A stretch of 64,000 nucleotides of DNA from Pseudomonas sp. S04 (GTDB lineage Bacteria > Pseudomonadota > Gammaproteobacteria > Pseudomonadales > Pseudomonadaceae), in the NCBI RefSeq assembly GCF_009834545.1, contig NZ_CP019427.1, forward strand, positions 1,385,001 to 1,449,000, read 5' to 3'. This document shows, one piece after another, positions 27,479 through 36,006 of this stretch. The stretch's first letter is position 1. Every line of letters begins with the position of its first letter. Both the position numbers and the translations under genes were made by a program. Under the pieces are notes generated by a model. That model was not told the DNA's origin. It worked only from the letters and a program-made list of their open reading frames with translations, and made no database searches.

Positions 27479-27886
27479 TCAAGCCTGCTGCAATACCTTC
27501 AACGCCGCCGAGGCCAGAAAGCCGGAGCGGCTTTTTTCTTCCGGGTGGTGCAGCACGTATTCGTCGATGCGAGTCAGCAGATAGGCGGGCAGGGTGATAT
27601 TGAGTTTCTGCGCCTTGCCCAGGTATTTGCTGACGTCGATGTCGACCAAGGCCCAGGTCACGCCGGCATATTGCGGGTTGCGCGCATGGTGGGTCACCCT
27701 GTTGGCTGGCGGAATCGCCGAACCGTCCTCGGCCAGGATCTCGAAGTGCCCCTCGATGGCTTCACGTGCCATGGCGATGGCGTCGTCCAGGTCATCACCG
27801 GCCGAGAAGCACCCCGGAATATCCGGCACTTCCACGCCCCAGGCGTGCTGGTCATCGCCTTCTGAAATGGCAATTGGATAAAGCAT
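27479..27886 (-). CDS. hicB: HicB antitoxin
   Basis: A 135-residue type II antitoxin. The N-terminal degenerate RNase H-like domain (YPIAISEGDDQHAWGVEVPD, IPGCFSAGDDLDDAIAMARE) neutralises the toxin, and the C-terminal ribbon-helix-helix (LNITLPAYLLTRIDEYVLHH) binds DNA and represses the operon. It lies 31 bases behind hicA, in the toxin-first order usual for hicAB. Confidence 0.92.
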   Translation of the reverse strand: MLYPIAISEGDDQHAWGVEVPDIPGCFSAGDDLDDAIAMAREAIEGHFEILAEDGSAIPPANRVTHHARNPQYAGVTWALVDIDVSKYLGKAQKLNITLPAYLLTRIDEYVLHHPEEKSRSGFLASAALKVLQQA

Positions 27887-27917
27887 GTTGATTGTCCTCT
27901 GGTTTTAGTGCGTCAAC

Positions 27918-28100
27918 TCATGACAACAGGGCCTGTTGCAGGATGCTCACTGCCGTCTTGGTCAGCAGATCCTTCTTCGGGTGCGGAACCGTCACCAATC
28001 CAGGTTTGGTTGGATGTTTGAAATGATGGTGACTGCCCCGGACCCGCACCAGATACCAGCCGTCTGCAACGATTTGGCTGATCAAATATCGACTGTTCAC
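27918..28100 (-). CDS. hicA: HicA mRNA interferase toxin
   Basis: A 60-residue double-stranded-RNA-binding-fold toxin that cleaves mRNA. The catalytic His is in the GSHHHFKHP block, followed by TVPHPKKDL. The start is placed at a GTG (28098-28100): family proteins begin with the SRYLISQIVADGW strand-helix, length fits 58-62 residues, and GGGA lies six bases upstream. The in-frame ATG at 28178 would add 26 residues not seen in the family and would lie upstream of the predicted promoter. Confidence 0.9.
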   Translation of the reverse strand: MNSRYLISQIVADGWYLVRVRGSHHHFKHPTKPGLVTVPHPKKDLLTKTAVSILQQALLS

Positions 28101-28118
28101 ATCACGTCCCTGTGCTGT

Positions 28119-28156
28119 GTAGGTGGTTACTATACCTACTGGATTGGTCTTATCAA
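28119..28156 (-). promoter_or_regulatory. hicAB promoter and HicB operator
   Basis: On the minus strand TTGATA (28156-28151) and TATAGT (28134-28129) are 16 bases apart, a good sigma-70 pair. The palindrome GTAGGT-N9-ACCTAC (28119-28139) overlaps the -10 box, placed for autorepression by the HicB ribbon-helix-helix domain. Another pair, GGTGGTTA and TAACCACC, lies around it (28122-28170). Confidence 0.7.
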
Positions 28157-28307
28157 CACTATAACCACCAATTCGCATGGGTCAGGTGATGAGTGGTTGA
28201 GATCAGTGTAGGAACCGCTGTTGAAACGGGAAGGCACGTTACCGGCGAAAGTATTGCGCGATGGTGCAGGACGCTTTTGTGCGGGGCCCTACGGAATTGC
28301 AGGCATA

Positions 28308-28337
28308 AAAAAACCGGTCACTGTGGACCGGTTTTTT
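28308..28337 (-). terminator. Terminator of tRNA-Gly
   Basis: AAAAAACCGGTC and GACCGGTTTTTT form a perfect 12-base stem with a six-base loop and T tract on the minus strand, 44 bases after the tRNA 3' end. Confidence 0.9.
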
Positions 28338-28381
28338 GTCGTCTCCCGTCAGGAAGCTACCTGGCGCAAGACTGAAATTAG

Positions 28382-28455
28382 TGGAGCGGGTGAAGGGAAT
28401 CGAACCCTCGTTATCAGCTTGGGAAGCTGGAGTAATGCCATTATACGACACCCGC
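28382..28455 (-). tRNA. tRNA-Gly (anticodon CCC)
   Basis: A 74-base cloverleaf on the minus strand: acceptor GCGGGTG pairs with CACCCGC, CCA is encoded (28384-28382), the T arm contains GGTTCGATTCC, and the anticodon loop is TTCCCAA, giving CCC. The pattern matches bacterial tRNA-Gly(CCC), glyU type. A strong terminator follows. Confidence 0.95.
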
Positions 28456-28624
28456 TCGGAACGGCTGACTTTGTACCAGATGTGGCGACGGATTTGAAGT
28501 TTTTCTTTGCTGGATCTGCATTTACGTAGTTTTTTACACGCAAGGCGCGGTCTGTCGCGGGCAAGCCTGCTCCTACAGGTAGAGGATTACCTAAGGTGGC
28601 GAGGCTGCTCGCGAGGACGCTGTT

Positions 28625-29509
28625 TCAAATGGCCAGTGCATGGTGGTCCTGGGTTACGTGGGAACGCGTCCGGCCTTCGTGGGGCGCCGGTTTCAGGAAG
28701 CCCAGCAGTACCTGGCGGCTGTCTCTGCAGGCGGCTTTGTGCTCCATGTCGAGAAAGTGCCCGGTGGCCTGGATGGTGCTGAAGGTGCTGTGTTGCACGT
28801 GGTTGCCAAACAACCGGGCATCGCTGGCGGCGGTGTACTCGTCCCATTCACCGTTCATGAACAGTACGGGCACATCGATCTGCTTGGCGGCCTTGAGGTA
28901 GCACAGGCGGTCGCTGTTGAGCACGTGGCTGATGTGAAAGTGCATCTGCCCGTATTCATGTTCGGCCAGGGTGCTGACGTGGCGGTAGTTGAAGCGCTTG
29001 AACAACGACGGCAAGTGCTTGCCGATGGTGTCGTTGACCAGGTGCCCGACACGGTCGCGATCAAGGTTGCCGAGGTAGTCGACACCCCGCTCCAGGTAGT
29101 CGCGCATCGGTTCGTTGATCACTGGCGAGAACGAGCTGATCACGGCCTTTTCGATGCGTCGCGGGCGATGCGCGAGGGCGATCATCGTGGCGGCGCCACC
29201 CCACGAAAATGACATCACGTGCTCGGCGGCGAAGTGGTCGATCAGCTCCAGGAGGATCTGCCCCTCGACTTCCTTGGTGAGCATTTTTTCATGCTGGTTG
29301 TGGGCTTTTGACCGGCCCGCGTAGGGTTGGTCGTAGAGCACCACGTTGAACTGTGGATGGAGATTTTTCACGGTCTGTGCAAACGACGCCGTGGTGGCCA
29401 TCGAGCCGTTGACCAAAATGATGGTCTTCTCTGCGGCATCTGCGCGATAGAACTCCGTGTAGACCCGATACTGACCTTGTATGTCCAGCACAGCGATTTC
29501 TGGCCTCAT
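28625..29509 (-). CDS. phaG: (R)-3-hydroxyacyl-ACP:CoA transacylase / thioesterase PhaG
   Basis: A 294-residue alpha/beta hydrolase. The start MRPEIAVLDIQGQYRVY, the nucleophile elbow SFSWGGAAT, the FSPVINEPMRDYLE block and the C-terminal GHFLDMEHK with catalytic His match PhaG of Pseudomonas. PhaG connects de novo fatty acid synthesis to medium-chain polyhydroxyalkanoate monomers. RhlA is the closest relative, but sequence patterns and the terminal HHALAI favour PhaG. It is monocistronic, away from any phaC genes. AGGAG precedes ATG 29509. Confidence 0.92.
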   Translation of the reverse strand: MRPEIAVLDIQGQYRVYTEFYRADAAEKTIILVNGSMATTASFAQTVKNLHPQFNVVLYDQPYAGRSKAHNQHEKMLTKEVEGQILLELIDHFAAEHVMSFSWGGAATMIALAHRPRRIEKAVISSFSPVINEPMRDYLERGVDYLGNLDRDRVGHLVNDTIGKHLPSLFKRFNYRHVSTLAEHEYGQMHFHISHVLNSDRLCYLKAAKQIDVPVLFMNGEWDEYTAASDARLFGNHVQHSTFSTIQATGHFLDMEHKAACRDSRQVLLGFLKPAPHEGRTRSHVTQDHHALAI

Positions 29510-29820
29510 GTCGTAAGACTCCTGGCAAGCGTGTAGGCGCGCAACTGAGTGTGCACGGGCTTTATGACAGGTAGGCATACGCCTGGAAGGTGAGGGCCCA
29601 TGTCGATCCGTTAATGTCTGGTCGACGGGTGTTGTTATAGGCGGGCAGTCTGTCGGGAGAGGTGGAGACGGGAGGCGCTCAACCGACAAAAAGTTTCTTA
29701 GAGGTATGGTATGACTTGGCGGTCACATTTCGGCCGACGGTTTGATTCAAGCAGGGTGCTGGCTATCGCGCAAGTGCCGTTGGCGAATTGTTCGACAATG
29801 TCTGCCCGGCGGTCGCGCAA
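29510..29820. other. Intergenic region upstream of phaG
   Basis: The 311 bases between rsuA and phaG contain no plausible gene; in-frame extensions of phaG into it have no family sequence. A minus-strand GAAACTT element near 29690 resembles a partial AlgU -35 box, but no matching -10 was found. The phaG promoter must lie here. Confidence 0.5.
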
Positions 29821-30513
29821 TCAGATCAAGGCGATCTCGGCAGCGCTCAGTGGGCGGTATTCGCCCGGCTTCAAGCGGCTGTCCAGCGTCAACGGGCCCA
29901 TCTGTTCGCGATGCAAACGCATGACCTTGTTGTCGAAGTGGCCGAACATCCGTTTCACCTGGTGGTAGCGGCCCTCGATGATGGCCAGGCGCGCAGCCCG
30001 GGGCGCCAGCAACTGCAGGTCGGCGGGTTGGGTGGTGAGGTCTTCGAAGGCGAAGTACAGGCCGCGGGCAAAGGTTTCGGCGTACTCGGGCGTAATCAAT
30101 TGCTCGGTTTCGACGTAGTAGATCTTCGCCAGCTTGGTCTGTGGTTGGGTCAGGCGGCGTGACCAGCTGCCGTCGTTGGTGATCAGCATCAAACCGGTGG
30201 TGTTGAAATCCAGGCGGCCGGCGATGTGCAGGTCGAGCTTGTCGGGTTCATGGATCAGGTCGAGGACGGTCGGGTGCTCGGGGTCACGGGTGGCACTGAC
30301 GCAACCGGCGGGTTTGTGCAGCATGAAGTAGCGCGCGGCCTTGCCGGCTTGCAGCACCTCGTCGTCGCATTCGACGCGGCTGAACTCGCGCACCTCGGTG
30401 TGCGGGTCGCTGACGATCTGCCCGTCGACCTTGATCCGCCGCTCGACCAGCGCCAGGCGCACCTGTTGGCGGTTGAAACGCGGCAAGTTGCTGAGGAAAC
30501 GGTCAACGCGCAT
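29821..30513 (-). CDS. rsuA: 16S rRNA pseudouridine(516) synthase RsuA
   Basis: A 230-residue RsuA-type enzyme: an S4 RNA-binding domain (MRVDRFLSNLPRFNRQQVR) and the catalytic domain with GRLDFNTTGLMLITNDG, where the Asp is the catalytic nucleophile. It modifies U516 of 16S rRNA. The start at 30513 matches the family N-terminus. Downstream of a CWC Cys-rich gene in the same direction, 32 bases apart. Confidence 0.9.
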   Translation of the reverse strand: MRVDRFLSNLPRFNRQQVRLALVERRIKVDGQIVSDPHTEVREFSRVECDDEVLQAGKAARYFMLHKPAGCVSATRDPEHPTVLDLIHEPDKLDLHIAGRLDFNTTGLMLITNDGSWSRRLTQPQTKLAKIYYVETEQLITPEYAETFARGLYFAFEDLTTQPADLQLLAPRAARLAIIEGRYHQVKRMFGHFDNKVMRLHREQMGPLTLDSRLKPGEYRPLSAAEIALI

Positions 30514-30545
30514 GGGAGTCGGCAGGTCGGCAAGGGGCGCGCATC

Positions 30546-30764
30546 TTACGCGACACAGACGCCGTTTGCCTGCAGTTGTGCCTCGACCTGGGCGCAGCCG
30601 GGGCACAGGCACGACAGGTCGCGCAGTTCGGCGGGCAAGGCCGCCAGCACCGCCGGGTCGATGGTCACGGTGTAGCACCAGCAACTGTGCTGGGCGGTGC
30701 GCGGGTCGGCCAGGCTGCAAGCGTTGCTGGCGCCGCAGGCCGGGCAGAGGTCGGGTTTATGCAT
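30546..30764 (-). CDS. Cysteine-rich CWC family protein
   Basis: A 72-residue protein with CPACG, a CWCY centre and CLCPGC, nine Cys in all, of the CWC family (PF14375), presumably a small metal-binding protein. The start overlaps the end of the diguanylate cyclase gene by eight bases, so the two are coupled. Confidence 0.85.
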   Translation of the reverse strand: MHKPDLCPACGASNACSLADPRTAQHSCWCYTVTIDPAVLAALPAELRDLSCLCPGCAQVEAQLQANGVCVA

Positions 30765-32244
30765 AGCTGGAGTGAGGCATCTGGGTACAGGTCCGGTTGC
30801 GGCCAAGTTGTTTGGCTCGATACATCGCCTGGTCGGCGCGCGACAGCAGGTCGTGCAAGGTGTCATCCGCCTGCAGGGTGGTCAAGCCGATGCTCAGGGT
30901 AATTTGCAGGGATTTGCCTTCATAGCGGTAGTGCTTGTGCTCGATCATCTGGCGAATTTTCTCGGCGATCTTCAGGCCGGTGCTGGCGTCGGTGTCCTTG
31001 AGCAAGACGATGAACTCCTCGCCACCCCAGCGACAGACGATGTCGGACTGGCGCAGGCAGCTTTCCAGGTCACGGGCGAAACCGGCCAGCACCAGGTCGC
31101 CGGCGAGGTGACCATGGCTGTCGTTCAGGCGCTTGAAATGGTCCAGGTCCAGCAGCAAGGCGGTCAGCGGCTTGGGTTCGCGCTGGGCTTCCTGCATGGC
31201 TTGCGCTGCCAGCAGGTCGAAGCCGCGGCGGTTGGGCAGGCCGGTGAGGCTGTCGAGGGTGGTCTGGGCTTCGATGCGGCCCTGGAAACGCGTGATCACC
31301 CGATGGAGCAGGGCCAGCACGCTCAGGGTGACGATCAGGCAGATCAGCAGGTTCAGGTACAGCGACTGGCGCACCTCGTGCAGGGCGCTGCCTTCACGTT
31401 TGTCGACGAACAGGTACCAGTTCAGTTCCGGGATAAACCGTACGTTGAGGAAATGCCCCTGGCCTTGGGTCATATATTCGTAGCTGCCGCTGTGGGGTTT
31501 GGGCAGCGTGGCCAGAAGATCGCGCATGCTGTCCAGCTCGCTCAGCGCCGTGCCGACCCGCGCGCCTTGCGGGCCGCCGTCGGCACCGGTGAGGACGATG
31601 CGACCCTCGGTGTCGACGAAATACACGCTGCGCTGGTAACGCTGCTGGTAGGTGTCGATCAGCTTGATCACGGCATCGACGGTCAGGCCGACGCCCGCCG
31701 CGCCAATGAAGTTGTCCTGGTAGTCGTAGACCTTGTAGTTGATGAAGAAGGTCAGGCTGTCCTGGTTGGCCATGTCCACGTCCACGTTGATCTCGTAGGG
31801 CGGGGCCATGTCGCGGACGCGGAAGTACCAGGTGTCGCGCGGTTCGCTAAGGCTGACTTTTTTCAGCACGCCCTTGGCCTGGTAGTAGGTCAGGCTGTTG
31901 TTGGAGACGAAGAAGGCGGTGTAGGCGCCGTAGTGGGTCATGACCTCGTTGAGGTAACGGGTCATTTGCCCGGGATCGCGCTCGCCGGCCACCACCCAGT
32001 CACGCAGGAAGGTGTCGCGCGACATCATCGAGGAAATCAGGATTGGCCGGACCAGGTCTTTCTGGATCTCCGAGTAGACGGTGTCGGAGGTCAGCGGCAG
32101 TTCGGTGTTGACGATGCTGTCGCGAATCGAGGCGCGCGAGGCGTAGTAACTGAGCAGGGAAGTGGCCAGGAAGCCGGCACCCAGCAGGGCGATCAAGGTG
32201 AGGACCAACGAACGTTGCGAAAACAGCGCAGAGCGAAGCGGCAT
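30757..32244 (-). CDS. Membrane diguanylate cyclase with dCache sensor
   Basis: A 495-residue inner-membrane enzyme: TM1 (about residues 12-35), a periplasmic dCache-like sensor (about 40-300), TM2 (about 305-325), then GGDEF (about 340-490). The active loop is GGEEF and an RQSD I-site lies five residues before it, so catalytic activity with product inhibition is expected. Downstream, the CWC gene is coupled to it. The ligand is unknown. Confidence 0.9.
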   Translation of the reverse strand: MPLRSALFSQRSLVLTLIALLGAGFLATSLLSYYASRASIRDSIVNTELPLTSDTVYSEIQKDLVRPILISSMMSRDTFLRDWVVAGERDPGQMTRYLNEVMTHYGAYTAFFVSNNSLTYYQAKGVLKKVSLSEPRDTWYFRVRDMAPPYEINVDVDMANQDSLTFFINYKVYDYQDNFIGAAGVGLTVDAVIKLIDTYQQRYQRSVYFVDTEGRIVLTGADGGPQGARVGTALSELDSMRDLLATLPKPHSGSYEYMTQGQGHFLNVRFIPELNWYLFVDKREGSALHEVRQSLYLNLLICLIVTLSVLALLHRVITRFQGRIEAQTTLDSLTGLPNRRGFDLLAAQAMQEAQREPKPLTALLLDLDHFKRLNDSHGHLAGDLVLAGFARDLESCLRQSDIVCRWGGEEFIVLLKDTDASTGLKIAEKIRQMIEHKHYRYEGKSLQITLSIGLTTLQADDTLHDLLSRADQAMYRAKQLGRNRTCTQMPHSSYA

Positions 32245-32474
32245 GACGAGTCCGTTGATCGATGTTGAGTCAGAGCATTCTAGTGGGACTTAGGGGAAAT
32301 GACGCGGGCATTTGCGCCGTTACGCGGCAAGCCAGTCGACGAATGACATGTATCAATCTGTTGCCGCTGCGCACCAGATTGCCAATTCGCTGTCAGATAT
32401 CACGTCAGGCAGATTATTTGGCTGATGCCCGCCCGCGTCGCTGGTGTGGCTCTTTAGCGGTCCAGGAGGCCGCC

Positions 32475-32933
32475 ATGTATCGCCGACTTGTTCTGATTAC
32501 TTCGATGAGTTTGAGTCTTGCCGCGTGCGTTCCTTATTACGACGGAGGTTCCAGCTACTACCGTTCAGACATCTATTCTTCGCCGGCTCCGGTCTACTAC
32601 GGGGGCGGCTCTTATTATTCCTACCCACGCAGTTACTACTCGCAGCCCTCGCGGTATTACCCTTCGGCGCGTTATTACCAGGCGGCGCCGCGTTACTATC
32701 AACCTTCACCCCGTTATTACCAGGCCCCGTCCCGGGCCTACCGCCCAACCCCCAGCCATGGCTGGGACGGTCATCGCAACCAGGGGTGGGGCAATAACTA
32801 CGGCCAGAGCAACCAGCGCTGGGAACAGGGTGGGCGGGGCGGGCGCGATCACGCTGACCGGCGCGGCGATCGACGTGGTGATCGGCATGGCGAGCACAAT
32901 GGTCGTGGTGAGCGCGGCGGGCGCAACCGTTAG
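32475..32933 (+). CDS. Tyr-rich, RG-rich lipoprotein
   Basis: A 152-residue low-complexity protein. The signal ends in a lipobox (LAAC), predicting a lipoprotein. Residues about 22-90 are full of YY/YYQ-P repeats (RYYQ, SPRYYQ, PSRYY), and the last 50 residues are rich in Arg, Gly, Asp and His. No enzymatic motif. AGGAGG precedes ATG 32475, a very strong ribosome site. A terminator follows. Confidence 0.75.
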   Translation: MYRRLVLITSMSLSLAACVPYYDGGSSYYRSDIYSSPAPVYYGGGSYYSYPRSYYSQPSRYYPSARYYQAAPRYYQPSPRYYQAPSRAYRPTPSHGWDGHRNQGWGNNYGQSNQRWEQGGRGGRDHADRRGDRRGDRHGEHNGRGERGGRNR

Positions 32934-32948
32934 ATCCGGCAACCGGCA

Positions 32949-32974
32949 AGCGGCGCATCCAGCGCCGCTTTTTT
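32949..32974 (+). terminator. Rho-independent terminator
   Basis: AGCGGCGC, a five-base loop, GCGCCGCT and a T tract, 15 bases after the lipoprotein stop and between convergent genes. Confidence 0.88.
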
Positions 32975-32986
32975 GTGCCCGGGGAT

Positions 32987-34099
32987 TCAGTAGTCCGACA
33001 GGTCCGCCAGCGGGTGCCGGCCTTCCCAGGCCTTGTGAAAGTGCGCATCGACCACCGCCTGGGGGATCGTATTGACGTCCGGCCAGTGCCAGCGAGGCTT
33101 GTGGTCCTTGTCGATCAGGCGCGCCCTGACGCCCTCGCTGAACTCCGGATGGCGGCAGCAATTGAGGCTCAGGGTGTATTCCATCTGGAACACTGCGGCC
33201 AATGACAGGTGGCGGGCACGCTGAATCTGCTCCCAGACCAGATGGGCGGTCAACGGGCAGCCGTCGTGCAGGTTTTTCGCAGCGCGGGCCAGCAGCAGGT
33301 CAGGGTGATCCCGCAATAGGCTGATGGCGCGCCAGGCACAGCGCACATCGCTGACGTCCAGCAGCTCGTCGATCTGCTGGCGGCGCGGCAACCATTGCGC
33401 CTCGGGCATTTGCTCGATGGCTTCTTGCTGCAGGGCTTTGAACAGGCTGTTGAGTTGCATCGCGGTCTGCTCCTGCCAATTGAGTTGCAGCAGACCTTCG
33501 ATCAATTGCTCCTGCTGCTCATCGAGCAGGAAGCGGTCAGCCAGATCCAGGTCGAGGGCATCGCGGGCGTTTATCTGGGCGCCGGTCAAACCAAGGAACA
33601 GCCCCAGCTTGCCGGGCAGGCGCGAGAGGAACCAACTGGCGCCGACATCCGGGTACAGGCCGATACTGATCTCGGGCATGGCCAGGCGGCTGCTGGGGGT
33701 GACGATGCGGGTGCTCGCGCCCTGCAACAAGCCCATGCCACCGCCGAGCACATAACCATGACCCCAGCAGATCAGCGGCTTGGGGTAGGTGTGCAGGCGG
33801 AAATCCAGGCGGTATTCCGCAGCGAAAAATTGCGCGGCCAGCGGCGGTACTTCGCCGGGTTGGGTGCGACAGGCCTGGGCCAGGCTGCGCACTTCGCCGC
33901 CGGCGCAAAATGCCTTGGTGCCGTTGCCGCGCAGCAGGACGCAGACCACCTGCGGTTCTTTGGCCCAGCTGTCCAATTGCTCGGTCAGGGCGCGGATCAT
34001 CGGCAGGGACAGGGCATTGAGGGTGCTTTCGGCATCCAGGCTGGCGATGCCGATGCGTGCGCCATCTGTGCCGGTGAGTTCTTCGAAGTGCAGATTCAT
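32987..34099 (-). CDS. Enoyl-CoA hydratase/isomerase, 3-hydroxyisobutyryl-CoA hydrolase-like
   Basis: A 370-residue crotonase superfamily protein. The oxyanion-hole sequences are FCAGGEVRSL and GYVLGGGMGLL, and the catalytic segment is MPEISIGLYPDVGASWFLSRLPG with the Glu/Asp of 3-hydroxyisobutyryl-CoA hydrolases. The C-terminal extension also fits that subfamily rather than simple enoyl hydratases. It would act in valine catabolism. Single gene; no valine operon neighbours are present. Confidence 0.82.
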   Translation of the reverse strand: MNLHFEELTGTDGARIGIASLDAESTLNALSLPMIRALTEQLDSWAKEPQVVCVLLRGNGTKAFCAGGEVRSLAQACRTQPGEVPPLAAQFFAAEYRLDFRLHTYPKPLICWGHGYVLGGGMGLLQGASTRIVTPSSRLAMPEISIGLYPDVGASWFLSRLPGKLGLFLGLTGAQINARDALDLDLADRFLLDEQQEQLIEGLLQLNWQEQTAMQLNSLFKALQQEAIEQMPEAQWLPRRQQIDELLDVSDVRCAWRAISLLRDHPDLLLARAAKNLHDGCPLTAHLVWEQIQRARHLSLAAVFQMEYTLSLNCCRHPEFSEGVRARLIDKDHKPRWHWPDVNTIPQAVVDAHFHKAWEGRHPLADLSDY

Positions 34100-34231
34100 C
34101 GTGACCTCGATTGCGGATTCAAGGGTTCATTATGAGCGTTGTGCAGGAAAGTGCCGGATCTGCGTCAGATCAATTGACAAGCGTGACGGGCTTTCCTAGG
34201 GTTCGCCCCATTGTTTTTGCCGGATGTAACC

Positions 34232-34924
34232 ATGACTGCTGACGACCGTATCAAACTCGAACCGAGCTGGAAGGAGGCACTGCGTGCCGAATTCGACCAG
34301 CCCTACATGGCAGAGTTGCGCAACTTCCTGCAACAGGAACGTGCGGCAGGCAAGGAGATCTATCCACCCGGCCCGATGATTTTCAACGCGCTCAACTCCA
34401 CGCCGTTGGACAAGGTCAAGGTGGTGATCCTCGGCCAGGACCCCTACCACGGCCCGGGCCAGGCCCATGGCCTGTGTTTCTCGGTGCAGCCGGGCGTGCC
34501 GGCGCCGCCGTCGCTGGTCAACATCTATAAGGAATTGAAACGCGACCTGAACATCGACATCCCCAGTCACGGCTGCCTGCAAAGCTGGGCCGACCAGGGC
34601 GTGCTGATGATCAACACCACCATGACCGTGGAGCGGGCCAATGCCAACGCCCATGCGGGCAAAGGCTGGCAGTTCTTTACTGACCGGATAATCGAAGTGG
34701 TGAGCGAGCATCAGCCCCACCTGGTGTTTCTGCTGTGGGGCGCCCATGCGCAGAGCAAACAGAAACTGATCGACGCCACCAAGCACCTGGTGTTGACCTC
34801 GGTGCACCCCTCGCCATTGTCTGCCTATCGCGGTTTCCTCGGCTGTGGGCACTTCAGTCGTACCAACAAGTACCTTGAGCAGAATGGCGAGACGCCGATC
34901 GAATGGCGATTGCCGCCAGTCTGA
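34232..34924 (+). CDS. ung: Uracil-DNA glycosylase
   Basis: A 230-residue family 1 UDG that removes uracil from DNA. All motifs are present: [14 protein letters not shown] (catalytic Asp), [10 protein letters not shown], and [11 protein letters not shown] (catalytic His). The start ATG 34232 is used; an in-frame TTG seven codons upstream lacks a ribosome site. Single gene. Confidence 0.95.
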   Translation: MTADDRIKLEPSWKEALRAEFDQPYMAELRNFLQQERAAGKEIYPPGPMIFNALNSTPLDKVKVVILGQDPYHGPGQAHGLCFSVQPGVPAPPSLVNIYKELKRDLNIDIPSHGCLQSWADQGVLMINTTMTVERANANAHAGKGWQFFTDRIIEVVSEHQPHLVFLLWGAHAQSKQKLIDATKHLVLTSVHPSPLSAYRGFLGCGHFSRTNKYLEQNGETPIEWRLPPV

Positions 34925-34937
34925 CGCCATAACCTCG

Positions 34938-34955
34938 CGCGCCCGATCGGGCGCG
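34938..34955. terminator. GC palindrome between ung and abrB-like gene
   Basis: CGCGCCCGA and TCGGGCGCG form a perfect 18-base palindrome between convergent genes; no T tract, so its role as terminator is tentative. Confidence 0.45.
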
Positions 34956-34962
34956 ACACGGT

Positions 34963-36006
34963 CTACTGCTCTGAATCCGGTTGCCGGTCCCAGTGCCGGA
35001 ACAACGGTTCGGCCAGAAACAGCACGAACAGCAAGCGCATCACCTGCATCGCGGTCACCAGTGGCACCGACAGTTGCAGGGTTTCGGCGGTCAGGCTCAT
35101 TTCAGCGATGCCGCCGGGCATCATGCCCAGGGTCAATGAGCGCAGGTCCAACTGGGTCAGGGCGCTCAGGCACAACGCGGCCAGGGTGGCGATCAGCATG
35201 GTCAGAGCCGTGCCGATCAGGGTGCGGCCCATGAAGGAGGGCGCGCGGCGGAAGAACTGCCGGTTGAAGTGACAGCCCAGGCCACTGCCGATCAGCCATT
35301 GACCGACCTGGCTGCCGCCATCGGGCAGGCCGATGTGCAGGTCCAGGCTGATACTCACGGCGGCACTCACCAGCAAGGGACCGAACAGCCACGGATTGGG
35401 TTGGCGCAAGCGCTGCCAGAGCCAGGCACACAGCGCGCCCGCCGGGAACAGCAGGGCCAGCCAGCGCCAGTCGACGCTGGTCGGATGCAAGGCCGGCACG
35501 CCTTCGCCCAGCAGGTACTTGAAGGCGGCTGGCACACACAGCACCACCACCAGCACCCGCAGGCTTTGCCCGGCCGCTACTCGGCTCAGTACGGCGCCGT
35601 TGCGAGCGCCGAGGTTGACCATTTCACCGGAGCCGCCCGGCATGCTGGAGAAAAATGCGGTGGCGCGATCCTCGCCGGTGCGCCGCAGCAGCCAGACCCC
35701 GACCACGGCCGAAAGACTGGTCACCAGCGCGCCGAAGAAGATCAGCCCGAAATGACTCATGACCTGCTCCATCACCACGGGAGTGAAGTGCAGGCCAATG
35801 CCGATGCCGACGATCCACTGGCCGCACTTGCGTCCGCCCGGGATCTCGGCCAATTGCCAAGGGGTCAAGCAGCGTACCAGGATGATCGCCAGCAACGAGC
35901 CGACCATCCACGGCAGCGGCCAGCCGATCTGACTGGCGAGGTAACCGCCCAGCAGACCGACCAGCGGTGTTCCCCACCAGGTTTTCCAGGACCGGCGATC
36001 AGACAT
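34963..36006 (-). CDS. AbrB-family membrane protein
   Basis: A 347-residue inner-membrane protein (PF05145) composed of two AbrB repeats, each with about five helices: GWPLPWMVGSLLAIILVRC with FSSMPGGSGEMVNLGA in the first, and SQVGQWLIGSGLGCHF with LGMMPGGIAEMSLTAE in the second. The two MPGG-E loops are the characteristic elements. The start ATG 36006 overlaps the tctA stop by eight bases, which implies translational coupling. It may provide transport, export or regulatory capacity to the tricarboxylate system. Not related to the small AbrB regulator. Confidence 0.85.
   Translation of the reverse strand: MSDRRSWKTWWGTPLVGLLGGYLASQIGWPLPWMVGSLLAIILVRCLTPWQLAEIPGGRKCGQWIVGIGIGLHFTPVVMEQVMSHFGLIFFGALVTSLSAVVGVWLLRRTGEDRATAFFSSMPGGSGEMVNLGARNGAVLSRVAAGQSLRVLVVVLCVPAAFKYLLGEGVPALHPTSVDWRWLALLFPAGALCAWLWQRLRQPNPWLFGPLLVSAAVSISLDLHIGLPDGGSQVGQWLIGSGLGCHFNRQFFRRAPSFMGRTLIGTALTMLIATLAALCLSALTQLDLRSLTLGMMPGGIAEMSLTAETLQLSVPLVTAMQVMRLLFVLFLAEPLFRHWDRQPDSEQ

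Noticed and set aside
28382..28455. Attachment site of an integrated element at tRNA-Gly
   Set aside because: No integrase gene and no repeat of the tRNA 3' end within view.
30697..32268. 523-codon open frame antisense to the membrane diguanylate cyclase
   Set aside because: Rich in Q, G, V and D as expected from reverse reading of a GC-rich gene; no motifs or ribosome site.
34963..36006. AbrB transition-state regulator
   Set aside because: The protein is a multi-helix membrane protein of PF05145; only the name is shared with the small DNA-binding AbrB.
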